Below are positions 47,857 to 59,800 of a DNA stretch of 64,000 nucleotides, piece after piece (position 1 is the stretch's first letter; each line of letters opens with the position of its first letter). Source of the DNA: Penelope pileata (taxonomy: Eukaryota > Chordata > Aves > Galliformes > Cracidae); assembly GCA_013396635.1 (NCBI GenBank), contig WBMW01004026.1:620001-684000 (forward strand), given 5' to 3'. The notes beneath the pieces were generated by a model. It did not search any database and was not told the origin of the DNA. It saw only the letters and a program-made list of their open reading frames with translations. The position numbers and the translations under genes are program-made.

Positions 47857-49195
47857 GCGTGCACTCTGTGCAACATGTACCTTGAGGAGCACATACACCA
47901 TGCACTGGCACACACTAGGAACCATACATACCATGGACACCCGTCACCTTCTGCACACTGTGCACAGGAAAACACCACTAAATTTGTGCACTTTGTGTAA
48001 CCCTTGCATCACATACACTGTGTCCTCTGAGCGCTCTGTGCACCTCACCGAGCATGCACTGTGGGCACCCTGTGCACACAACACATTCTGGGTATGCTGA
48101 GCCCCCAGTGCACACCATCCACAGCGTGAATCCCGTGCCCATACCCATCATTTCCTCTAAGCACCCCATGCACCACATACATCATGTCCTGTAAGCATTG
48201 CATGCACCATAAACAACATGCACTGTGTGCACCCTGAGCACTACACATACCACGTGCTCTGAGCATCCTGTGCACCCCTTCCTTCCACCACATAAATCAC
48301 ATCCTCTGGGCACTCCACGCATCATACACACCATGCACTGAGCACCCCGTGCACCATGCACCCTATGCACCATGCCCATCAAGCACTCTGAGCACCCCAA
48401 GCACCCTGCTCACCATGCACTGTGCACCCCTTGCACTATGCACATTGCATGCATTATGCACTGAGCACCCTGTGCACCATGCACACCAAGCAGCCTGAGT
48501 ACCCCATACACACCAAGCAATGGGAGCACCTTGTGCACGTCTGCCTGCCACACACTCTGAGCACCCCATGCACCCTGCTCACCATGCATCCCATGCACAC
48601 CTTGCTGAGCATCCTGTGCACCATGCACTCCATGCACAGTGCACCTTATGCAGCACGCCCGCAACGCACTCTGAGGACTCTGCACAGCATGCATTCTGAG
48701 CACTGTATGCACCATGCACTCCAAGCACTGAGCATCCCATGCACCATGCCCACCAAGTAATCTAAGTACCCCATGCACACTGTGCATCACACACTAAGCA
48801 CCCTGTGCACCATGCACAGAGCAACCCTTGCACCGTGCATACCATGCACATCGTACAAACCATGCACTGAACACCCCATGCACCAACCACCCCATGCACC
48901 GAGCACTATGAGCACGTTGTGAACCATGGACACCGTGCAGGGAGCACCCCGCGCACCATGCACGCCATGCACTCTGAGCACCCTGTGCAACACGCGCTCT
49001 GAGGAACCCATGCACCGTGCATACCACGAACTCTGAGCACCCCATGCACTCCAGGCATGCACTGAGCACCTCGTGCACCATGTGCACCACGCACTGCATG
49101 CAAGCACCATGCACCCCATGCACTCTGAGCACCCCGTGCACCGTGCACCCCGCACCCCATGCACCCCACGCATCATGCACCCCACGCCCGCACGG
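47857..49195. repeat. 1.3 kb minisatellite, ~10 bp GCACCATGCA-like units
   Basis: A long degenerate tandem repeat built from GCACCATGCA, GCACCCTGTG and CTCTGAGCACC words, with a core period near 10 bp and frequent ~20-22 bp composites. The edges are more diverged than the centre. Many units alternate purine and pyrimidine (TGCACAC, GCATGCAC), which favours Z-DNA. The biased composition leaves long stop-free frames on both strands, rich in His, Gly, Val and Cys on the minus strand. I do not regard these as genes. The array ends where the CpG island begins. Confidence 0.93.
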
Positions 49196-49560
49196 CACCC
49201 CCCCCGCGCACACGCACACGCCGCTCACTCGAGGCGCGCGCCGCCGGCACGGATGGGCGGGGAGGCCCCGCCTCCGACCGTTCTCATTGGACCGCGCTTG
49301 GACGCGACCCCGCCCCTCCGTGCGTCGCGTGCGTGAGAGCGTGAGAGCGTGCGTGCGTGAGGGGCGAGAGGGAGCGAGCGGCGGGCGGCGCGCGCGCGAG
49401 GCGAAGGAGGGGCGGGGATTGGTTGCCATGGGAGTGACGTCAAAGTGTGCCGCGGACGGGGAGCGGAGACACGGAAAAGGTCAAACTAAAGGCGAAGGAG
49501 GGGACGCGGCCGCGCAGCGCGGCCNGAGGATGTTTTTGTGTGTGTGGATTTATATTAATT
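49180..49560 (+). promoter_or_regulatory. CpG-island promoter
   Basis: The only dense CpG cluster in the window, with runs such as GGCGCGCGCCGCCGGC and CGGCGGGCGGCGCGCGCG. GC boxes are GGGCGGGG near 49,255, CCCCGCC near 49,266 and 49,308, and GGGGCGGGG at 49,409-49,417. Inverted CCAAT boxes (ATTGG) lie at 49,286-49,290 and 49,418-49,422. There is no TATA box. Composition on the + strand is C-rich before ~49,330 and G-rich after it. Such a skew switch commonly marks the start of transcription, here favouring the rightward direction with possible divergent leftward transcription. An N at 49,525 marks unresolved sequence. Confidence 0.85.
49418..49442 (+). promoter_or_regulatory. NF-Y / X-box-like / CRE cluster
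   Basis: Within 25 bp the sequence reads ATTGG (inverted CCAAT, 49,418-49,422), then GTTGCCATGG (left half of an RFX X-box, overlapping the CCAAT by one base), then a perfect palindromic CRE TGACGTCA (49,435-49,442). These are binding sites for NF-Y, RFX and CREB/ATF family factors. The X-box right half is degenerate, so RFX binding is the least certain. Confidence 0.7.
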
Positions 49561-50808
49561 TTTTGTGGGCTGCCAGGCCTCCCCCCGCCCCCAGCTCTGC
49601 GTACCGGTTCCCCCCCTGCCCCCCGAGCTGGCTGTACTGTCTTCTCTGAACTTCGCCCTTCGGTGGTCTGCAGGGTGATGGAACGAGTCTGGGAGGGATT
49701 CTTCTTTTATTATTTTCTTTTACAGTGAAAGAGCTATATCTCGAGCAGGGTAGGCTGCCTCCTGACACAGATCTATATATGACACTTGTGTCTATGTCCT
49801 TTTTCCCCCAGCAGCCCCATGCCGGAGCTCTGTGACCCTGCAGAGCCAGGCCCCAGGGCCGCGACTCTTTTTAGAGCAGCCCTGGAGCGGAGGCTGAGTG
49901 CCACCCACAGCGCTGTCCCTCCTCATTCACTGTGCAGGGGCAGGAGTGACCTGCTCCCAGAGAGCATTGGCTGCACCAAGGCAAAAACAGGTGAATTTCT
50001 TCTTTGGTCCCAGGGTGACTCTGTGACCTTGACTGGCTGCTCTGCATCAGCCCTCCCCTTGCATATGGATCAGAAGTAGTGGTGCTTTCCATAACCATAC
50101 TGTGAATACACGTACCAGTGACGCTGAGGTGCTTATCTGCTGCAGTAATAACAGGTAGGTAGTGGTGTTATTGCTGCTGTGACAGCACAGGCAGTGTAGC
50201 CAGGGTTGTGTTTTCCTTGCACGCTTCTCCTGTGGCAGCAAACCTTGAATGGAAGTAGATGCTTGCTTCAAAAGCCATCTTAGAAGCTGCGATACTGCGT
50301 GATGTACAAGGTCATATGCCATGTTGTCGGGTAAACAGTGCTCTAATATGCATCTAAAGAGCCACTCTTCCACAGTGCAAATAGTTTGTGGAGATTTCCT
50401 TGCTTACTGAGTGTTTTTCCTCGTGTTTTGCTTAGCAGCACTGGCGTTATTCTACACAACCTCGTGAGTTCCTGACGTGTCTGTGATAGAGCTCATGTTT
50501 TGGTGTGGAATGGGAAGAGAGGCATTCTGATACATCTAATCCTGTCTTGATGCAATCAAGGAATTCTGGAAGTGGTTTGCAGCTTGTTGTGACTCCATGC
50601 AGCTGTGCTTGTCAGGGTTGGGCGGTTGTGTTAACTCAGCGGTGTTTCTGTATTTGCAAGAAAGTAGTAAAGCAGGTGGCAGTAAATTCATTACATGCAC
50701 AATAAGCCCAGTAGTTCAGGGAACAGTATTTTCCCTCTCACATTATATGGTGCTCTGTATTGGAAATTAAATGCCTGAAGTATGCCATAGGCAAACACTT
50801 CACTGCAG
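49560..50808 (+). other. Post-promoter region, likely exon 1/intron 1
   Basis: Downstream of the CpG island the GC content falls after the N at 49,525, then partly recovers at 49,560-50,000. Exon 1 or its donor may lie here or in the unresolved N. I cannot place it. Short frames show no recognisable domain. Confidence 0.4.
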
Positions 50809-50879
50809 GAATCCTAAAACTCCGGAGGAGCTGCCCGGAGTGCTTCACGTGGCTCTGGAGCACTGTGCTGCCATGGCAG
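50809..50879 (+). other. Candidate 5' exon ending in a start codon
   Basis: A 71 nt block lies between CACTTCACTGCAG (AG at 50,807-50,808) and a strong donor GGCAG followed by GTGAGC (GT at 50,880-50,881). Near its end is ATG in an optimal context, GCTGCCATGG (ATG at 50,873-50,875), leaving ATG GCA G before the splice. It lies 1.4 kb downstream of the CpG island on the strand favoured by GC skew. The same frame is open upstream of the ATG through most of the block. Joined to the block at 63,226 it stays open for 30 codons. The acceptor is only moderate. This is inferred from signals alone. Confidence 0.4.
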
Positions 50880-50881
50880 GT

Positions 50882-53800
50882 GAGCCGGGAGCTGCTGCTC
50901 CTGGGAACACTGACCTGAGCCAGCTGAGTTTTCCTCTCTGCAGTTTTGCTTCATGCCAACTAGAAGAGATAGATGACTTGCCTGGTGTTCTTTGAGTTTG
51001 TTTTTTGTTTGGTTTTTAATCTTCTGTGGAATGATAACACCAGGATGAAGCACTGATTGTCTGATATCTTAAGTTTCATTTCTGAGAGTGATTTGTTCTG
51101 TGGTTTATCGCTTGTCTGCTCAAGTTTGTTTGAAGCTTCTGTAATATTAAATAGGAAAACTGCTCTGTGTTGAGGAGGAGGTAAGCACGACAGAAGACTT
51201 TTGTCCTCAGTTCTAACAACAGAACTGAAAGTTGCTCTGGCAAAATGGCAGTTCATTGTTAATTCATGATATGTAGGTGCCCTGGAAAAATCAAATACCC
51301 GGTTTCATAGCTACCCTTAGGCATCTCTCATTTATGCAAGCAGGCCTCAGAGTAACTACTTGAAGCCTCATTGACCTTAGTAGGTTTTCAGAGGTCATAT
51401 TTTAACACAGATAAGTTGTGCTTGAACTATTTTCTCAGGAAGTATTAGGAGCAAGCGTTGGTGTACATAATTACGCGCTTCTTTCCAGTCCTCCGTTCCG
51501 TCTTCTGTTTTTCTTTAGATTCTTGCTTGTAAGCGCTACGGGCAATCTAGTCTTGCTTTGTTTTTCAATCTGTCATCTTAGTAAGAAACACGAGTTTTTG
51601 AGAACAACTTCTTGTTCTTCTCTGTAAAACAGCACGAACTGGGAGGTTTCACAGACAGCTGGAAAGGCAGCTTGTAGGGTCAGGGAAATTGGGGTGTGGA
51701 ACGCCAGAGCAACCCAACGCGGCGGAGTGACATCAGCATTTTTCAGAGCCGTTTATGCTCTTCACTTGTGTCGGTTCCCAGCAGTGCCTGCGTCTTATGT
51801 AAGCTTGCACTGTACATCCTGTCCTGCTGTTCTCATGCATGAAAATCATTGGCGTTATCTTACTGTAGGTTGTGAAAGCTGAGGAGTTGCTGGCTCCTTG
51901 TTGTCTCAAATGTCTGCATGCAAATTTCTCACGAACGCGCTGGAGAGATCTATGCCAGGAGCATGATCCTGTCCTCCTAGGAGACATCAGAGGAATAACT
52001 TGGAGTGCAGCTCAGCTCGTCCTGCTGCTCCTTCTGGTAATGGGCACCATGAAGTAATGCAGCTGTGGAGGTAATTGTACTGCTGCAGACAGAAGTCCTG
52101 ATCTGTATCACACGCAGATGGACCACTAATGCAGTTTTGATAGCTGATGATAAAACAGACATGGAAAAGAAAGGACTATGGTTTCAACAGAAGCTTCAGT
52201 AATGTGAGAGGCTTTTATTTGCTTGTATTGTGCACTTCTTGCTACAGGGTCCTGGAAAGAAACTTCAGTTAAGCTGATGGGTTCCACTTGTAGCTAGCTT
52301 TGAGTCATGCATAATGAAGATACTGTCCCTTGATGGATGAAACCTAAGCAAACCCTTCATTACAAGGTTTCAAAAATGTTCGTTCTGTTCTTTTTTTTTT
52401 TTTCCTTGCTAAATCTAGCTGAAACTATCCAGCATAAAATCCTGCAATAACTTGATGTTTGTTTTTAATGCCAGGTAAATGGGCCACCTTCTTTGAATGC
52501 TGCCTAATGTTTCAGTTACAAAGGAAAGCTGCTGCTTTTCCTTCGATGCTCTTGTCTCTCCTGGTACTGCTCTAGCAGCATGGAGGAGCCAAGTGTCTGC
52601 TCCTCTGTCCTGGGGAACACACTTGTGTGGCTCTGTGGCTTGTTTTGGGGGAGCTGTGTCAAAGGGCTGGGAAGTTTCTTAGGAGGTGGGAAGGGCTGAG
52701 TGGTGGGAGAGGTGCACCTGGATAGAAGTGCTTACATGGAAAGGCCTTGGAAGGAATCATTCTTGGGACTTCCCACCTGTGATCTGCTCCATGCTGCATG
52801 AAACAATTCCGTGTTGTGCTGCAGAAGCATGAGGAGCAGAAGACTTGTGAAGGAAACTCACTATCTGAAAAGGAACAGGTGCACTGCTTCGACACTTAAA
52901 AGCTGAACAAATCCCTGTGAGTGAGCAGTTCTTGCAGAGTTTAAGGAAATTTATTGGCAAAACATCTAAGAAGGACTTGAATGTTCATTTTGTGTTGGAA
53001 ATTGGATTATCTCTGCTGCTTCTATCAGACAAATCGAGGAATGCACTGGCTGTTCTTAGTGCTTTTGTTATTTTTTTGAGGATATGGAAATTATTTTGAA
53101 AGCATATGCAGGAATATGGTCAACAGTGCAGTTTTGTGCATTTGAGCAGAGGCTTGCAGCAGCTGTAACTGTAAAAGCTGCTTTAAAAAAGCAGCTGCAC
53201 GTGGTGCATTCAGGGTTCTGTGTTATTTTATTGCTTTATGGATACTGGTGTGAGTATCAAAATTCACCTATATGTTGTCATTATTCGACAGCCTTCTCAT
53301 TTTGTTGATGTAGACAAAAATCTATTCAGGATGCTGAAATCTGTTAAAATATTTATAAAAGAGTTGGCTCTTGGAACAAGTTTCCCACAGGATGTGGTGG
53401 GTGTCAGGTCTAAAGGTCAGCAGCAGGCAAAGTGAAGTGAAGGCTCTTTTGGATTCATTTTCCTTCTTTTTTTCAAAAAAACTTCTTTTTGTAAAGAAGA
53501 CTGGAACTTCTCTTTGCTAATTCCTGCGTGTCTAGATGCTGGTGAGTATTTATGGGTTTGCTCCCACTTAAATCTTTTATTGAAAACTTTTCCTGTTCTT
53601 TAGGGTTTGTTTTTGTTTTTTTTTAATAGAAAAAACACCGAAAAAACCCAAGTCAGGGCAGTTAATGTATTCATGAGCTCTGAGCATGGAAGTTGCTGGT
53701 GTAAATCAAGAAAGCCAGATGGAGTTTTAAGCGACTGTCATGTACAACTTCAGAAGGGAACGCTCCTGACACTAACAAAAGGGCCAGATTGGAGCTGCGT

Positions 53801-56800
53801 AATTAATCCCAGTGTCCTTTTCAACACATGATAAGATTTGGCTACAACAGTCACAGAGCTAATGGAGACAACTGTCAGGTTCTACAAGGCAGTGGATTGT
53901 TTGCCTAAAATAAAAATACCTACGTGATTGTTCTTGTGTATATATTCGTATCTGCTGGCGATTAGTGCTCGGGGTGCAGTCTAAATGGGAGAATAAACAT
54001 TGTTGCTTTGGTCTTGAATCTACTTGCTGCCTTAAGCATATGTAAATATAAAATACAAATATATAGTGAGCTATGTAAATAAATTATTCCTATTAAATAG
54101 ATATTTAAGAAAGGAAATAAATTTAGAGAGGTTACAATTTTATTAAGAGTTGAGTATCAAAACCTGCTCTCCGTTGGAGTCCATCTGAACTGTGTGAGCC
54201 CCAGGGAGCAGTTTCTCAATGAAGTTCATTCACTGTATATGTCAGTGACCTGGAAGAAGCACGCAGGAAGGTGCTAAAGCAGAAATGCTGATGAGATGGC
54301 ACAGAGTCTGCGTTGGAGGCTGACAGGAGGAGGAGTGGGCAGATGGCAGTCAGTACAAAACAGGTGAATGATCAGATTGGGAACAAGCTGCAGAGACTGT
54401 GCAACAGCATATGCTGTTTGCATTTTTGCTTGAGTTAGTGTGACAGGGATTTACTTATTTTTATGATCTGTGCAAAGGAAAGGTAAAAATCTTGAGCTGG
54501 CACCATGTATGATGGTGGACACATGCCTGCTGTTGTCTGAGGGGGGTCCTGGGATGAATGGAAGGGGCAGAGCTTTTGGAGCTGGAAGAACTTAAAAGCC
54601 AAAAAACTGTTCAGTGTTGCAGACTTCACCTGCAAGTTTATTCACATTGTTTTGGCATTCATAACACAGGATGGTACTAGTGCTCAAAAGTGTTAGTGCC
54701 TGGATAATACAGATTTTTTGTGTGATGACAAGTTTTTCTGAAACAAACTAGAGGCAGCAAGACCTGTTTGTGATAACGTTGACTACATCATTTATTTTAT
54801 CTAGTTAGTTTGGAAACTCCAGGCTAGCCAGCTGCCCATTGCCTGACTGTGGTCTTTTCCAGATCGTTGCTTGGAGGCAGCATTGGGGTGATGAAGAAAA
54901 AAGGGATGATTGTGGTGATGAGTGATTGATCTCTTAACCCTTAGCATTGTACTCAGTGTTACACCAAAAGAAATTCAACAGTAGAAATGCTTCCCCTCCC
55001 CCCAAAAAAGTTTAAAGTGTCAGTTTCTTACAACAATAAAGGCTGTAACTTGTAGGAGACTCTATTGGGATGCTGTTGATGAGCCTAGCAATAACTTTGT
55101 CAAATCAATCTTTCCTTCTGTATACCTGTCTCAAAATGTTCCTGCTTTGCTTCTTTTTTAGGGAGTTCAATGACTTAGAACAGCAGTGAGCTGATCTGGC
55201 CGGGGAGCACCCTATAAAGAAATAAGAATAATTTCACCCCATAAAGGAGAATCACTTTGTCTAAGCTAGCACTTAATGAGCAGAAGCACAACCCACCTTG
55301 GGTTTAAAGTAAGTAAAGTAAGTTTAAAGCTTACTTGGTACAGATAAATTCTCTGTGGTCAAAGTTACCCTTTCTTAATGTCAGTTTGCTCCTTGTATAC
55401 TGCCATCTTAAGATGCTTCAGTCTGAATGACACTGGTGACGAGTTCTAGTGCATGAGAATGTTGAGGGAGTTAGGTCTATATTTCTGCAGAACTGAAGGT
55501 TAGAACGATAGAGGAAAAAAGATTAAAATGTTCACAAGAAATGCTGTAGATAAGATTGCTTCCTGTCTGAGGGCATGCTGAATCCTGTGGGAATGAGGCA
55601 GCTAAACTACTAAAAGGTGCTGTAATTCTCATGTTTCATACTGAATCAACACTATAAAACCAGTGGTATTAGTGGGATTTGTAAGAACGTTGGCATTTAT
55701 ATAAAGAATATAGAAATAAGTTGATCCAAAGCATCTTTGTGCTGTGTAAGAGCTGTGTGGAGAATGAACACTTGAGTCTTAACATGAGTATAATAAATCA
55801 AAGCGCCAGATGAACCTCAGAGGACTTTCTCTGTCTATTCACTTCATTGTTTTCTTTGCAGATACAGCACAGTTCAGCCAGATGCAGGGTCATCATTGTT
55901 CTGATGTTCCAAGTGTTTCTAAATGTTCTTCAAGATGGAGCTCTGTTCTGTGCATTGTCTTAATCTGCTCAGTTTATTGATTGCTTAATGCATTACACTG
56001 AGTACTTTCATAAGCAGAAGTCACAGTGTGAGTCCACAGTTCTGCGTAAGCCCTGAGGTATGTTGCTGATAACCTGCGGAAAAGACTTGAATTTGCACCT
56101 TCTGGAAACTACAGTTTCCCAAAGCTGATGCTTGGCAACAGAAGATGCCCTGCTGACCCTCTGCAGCTTGGCAGCAAATGCTCCTGAGTGCGTGAGCTTC
56201 CGAAGCGCGTATCCCAGCGTACAGATTGCTCAGGGCTGCTGGCTGGCACGGTGTATTTCCACAAGTGTACAGCAGAGGACAGAGTTTAGTGAAATAGAAA
56301 TTGGAAATAAAAACCTAAAAGTAGAACAGATTAAAAATGCAATTCTTGCATTTCAGCCAGTGGTGATGTTTCTAGCTGCTGTTAGCTGGGATTTCTAAGA
56401 CGTAGCTCAGATGCTGGACCTGAGAGGCAGTGCTTACAGCAGTAGGCTCTTATCAGTGTTAGCTTTGGTTACCTTTTGGTTAAATATATAAAGTTAAGAT
56501 TGCTGAGAATTCTCCATCACAGTTTCTTTTCTGTGGTCCTTTTGTCTCATACTTCACTAGTATTCTGCAGCCACAAATGCTGTGTGTCGCTCGTGGCTCT
56601 TCCTGGAGATGGGCATCTTCATGCCTAAAGGCTGTTCCTTTTTCTTTCTGCTGGATGCATCATTATTTTAACATATTCTTACATAATTCTCATGTTCTTC
56701 GTGTTATGTGCTTTGTTAACCTCATGTTTTCTGCAAGTATTTCTATCTCTTCATATCAACCCCATATGATGTAGTATTAACACTGCTGGTAAAAGTTAAT

Positions 56801-59800
56801 AATAGCTGATCGTATGTGGACTGTGCTTGCAAATAAATACCTTTTTCTCAGTCTCCCCAATCCTTTTGGAGTTTTAGTTTATTATTTTGAAAATTTAGCC
56901 AGTAAAACTTTCAGTATTAATAGTTCATTCACTTCTAGAAGGTAACTAAGCATATCTTTTTTCTTTTTTTTTTTTTTCTATCAAGTTAGGTTAAGAAACA
57001 TTATAGCGAACTTATTTTTTAGTACTAGTTTCAGACAGGTGTATGTTATCCCAGTGTGACAAAAGCAGTGTTTTCAGGAATGTTTTCTCTTAATGGTGGT
57101 TCTCTGAGTGTAACTCTCAGATTTCTCTGTAGGCCAAGGACACCTTCATTTGAACACAGCCCTTTGCTGTGGGGTAACTGAGCCATCTGCTGACAGGATC
57201 AGGCACACTGGGGTGGGTTCAGGTCACGGGAACACTGGGATGCTTTGATATTGGGGAATATAGTTCTGCAGCCATTCTCTCACTTGTTCAGGATGTGTCA
57301 GGGAAGGAGTACTTCAGGAAAGGATGGGGAAAGTTAAGGTGACTCCTAAGGGCTCTGTGAAGGTGGGTGTGCTGTATCTCCAGGCTGTCCGGCAGAACAA
57401 ACTCGTTGAACAGAGCATGGCAAAGTTCAAAGCAGATTCTTTTAACAAGGATGCTTCTGGTACTTTCTAGTCAAAGTTTTACAGTCTTTTTTCATTTTGT
57501 ATTTGGTGACTAAGTGACTTGTCTTAAATATGCTAGCTGGCTCAGGAGCTGTTAACCTGGAGGTTCAGTTATGTCAGGTTATGCCAAATATTATGTGCTT
57601 ATATGTTCCTTGGTTCTATACACGTTCCTTGGTTCTAACAAAGTGATTGAAGTTGTGACTTTGTATGTTAACATGAAGTTGAATGCTACAATAGAAGGAA
57701 GAACTACTGGTTTATTTGCTGCTCTCTTTCTTGCACAACACAAATTTCAGAGTGAATATCCTTATTGTTGTAGTTAATGATAGCTAATTTCTTGCTTACA
57801 TCCAAATTTTTGTTTGGATAAAACCACACCTGTGTTTACACAGCATGAATTGCTGTTATGCAGAGTGTTGCTTCTAAATTTCGCCTAAGAAGAATACCAT
57901 GAATCCCATTAGAACCAAATCTCTGCTGCAGTTCTCAAAGTCTACTTATGATAATTATGAAAACACCTCTTTTTTTGGGTGCAGTTCAAGTCAACTACTT
58001 AAGGGGTAAAGGCGAATGCTGGTTTTGTCAGGATGTTTAAACAATATCAACAAACTCTTCTGGAAATCTACCTGATGGTGTAGATGGTTTCTATTAGCAG
58101 CATACTGCAAGCTGTCTGCCTGTCAGCTTCACTTCTCTACCCCCTGTTGAAACAAAACTCATTTTAGCTGTCCTGCTAATAGTCGTGCAGTTAAGAGTTC
58201 CAGGTCACTGGAGACTGAAGTGCTGCATTGTAGATATTATTGAAAGTTCTCATGTCTTCTGTCTTTAAGCTACGCTGTAAGTTGGAGGATAGAATTAGTT
58301 TGAGGAAATGTTACTTTTTTGAAGAATTATCTTGAAATTGAAGATACTACGTGAAGCTGACTTTTGAAAACTGATTTCCTAGAGCAATTTCTTGAAGTTT
58401 TTACTACTTCTCTGTTGAGCTAATATGGTTTCCACAGACTTCTGCTTGAGGTGCAGCAGTTCTCCCAAAGCAGCTGAGGTGTTGTAGCTGGTCACTAATA
58501 AAAGCAGTGGATCTATATGAAGTGCTTTCAGCTTGCCCTGCACCTGCAGATAAAATATATATGTGTGTGTGTGTATATATATATATATACACATACAGAA
58601 TAGATGGAGGAAAACAACTGATGTACAAGTTGAGTCAGTCTCCAAACACCCTGACAGTTTTCTTCAGTTAACTGTCCTGATTTCTTTGGCTTACTTCTTT
58701 TTTTAAAGGAAAAAAAAAGGCAGTTGACACAGATGCTAGCCCTGTGGGGAACGCTGAATGAAGATAGTGTCCAGCTCTTTCAGTAGGTGAAATAAGTCTT
58801 ATGGACTGTAGTATCCCCACTGTTGAAACCTCTTGCAGGGAACATCATCTGGTTTGAGCTGAGTATGGCAGGATTCCTATTAGAAGGTTTTTTTATAGGC
58901 ACATTATGTTGTTCATATGCAAATGTATGGGAATGAGTTGGTATGGGCAACATTACTTCTTAATTTTTCTTTTCTTAGTTTTATGGTTAATTTGTGTTGG
59001 AGAGAGGCCTTCTTTTTAATGACAGTTTTGTCCTCTAGGAAAGTTCACTTTAAAATCCAGATAAAATCAAATTTATCATGTAGAACCTCGAGACTTAATG
59101 ATGTTGTTGTGTGGGAGCTCCTCTTTGGGTTTGGCTTGAATCTCGTGGGCAACCGTTTCCACAGACCTGTACCCTTGACCTAACAAAGTAACTCCTGTTT
59201 GTGTGTTAATAACCAGCCAGCCACTAAAGGAGGATTGAACCACGTCCTTGCTTAGAGGGTTTTGCAAATATTTTTTTAGGAATTCCAGCGTTCAGAAATC
59301 TGTTGCGCTGCCAAGTTCTCCAAGGGAGCTTTTTGCCTTGGGTGCTGTGGATGCTTCGGAATACTCGTAAATGTTTGTTTGCTTTTGCATTATTTTTTTA
59401 TTGGCCTGTCTTTTGCCTCTCTTTGAGGTCAGAATGCTTTCTGGACTAACCTGTTTGTTCTGCATACCAGCAGGTGCAGCATCAGTGGCATAGGAGGGGC
59501 TTCTGCCATTTAGTTCAGGTGTTTGGTGGGAAAATAGTCCCTGCAGTGTTTTGGAACAGTGTTTTAGAATGGTGATTTTCATGATTTCAAATCTTGCTCT
59601 GATGATTTCCATGGAGGTGGCATCTCCTGGCTATGAGGTAGAATTCTGTGGGGACAGTTCCATGTTAATATGTACTTCAATTTTTTTATTTTTTTTTTTG
59701 TTAATAGTACAATTCTCAGACTTGCTGTTGGGACAAACTTCAATGCAGAGAGTGGAAGACAACTTGGCATTTTTCTGCTTTTTTTCAAATGTCAGTTAGC

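Noticed and set aside
48410..48790. 126-codon minus-strand frame rich in His, Gly and Cys
   Set aside because: It is translation of the minisatellite. The composition explains the absence of stops.
47857..49195. CRISPR-like repeat array
   Set aside because: Units are ~10 bp, contiguous and degenerate, without spacers, in vertebrate DNA. This is a minisatellite.
49017..49649. 210-codon plus frame across the CpG island
   Set aside because: It passes through the minisatellite, the promoter and an N. Its amino-acid content is what CpG-island DNA gives when translated.
54170..54400. Possible very old CR1 fragment (TATATGTCAGTGACCTGG)
   Set aside because: Only one short block resembles the CR1 polymerase region. 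There is no tail and no second diagnostic block.
55862..56035. Exon between acceptor TTTCTTTGCAG and a GTGAGT donor
   Set aside because: All frames contain several stops, and the donor pairing is arbitrary.
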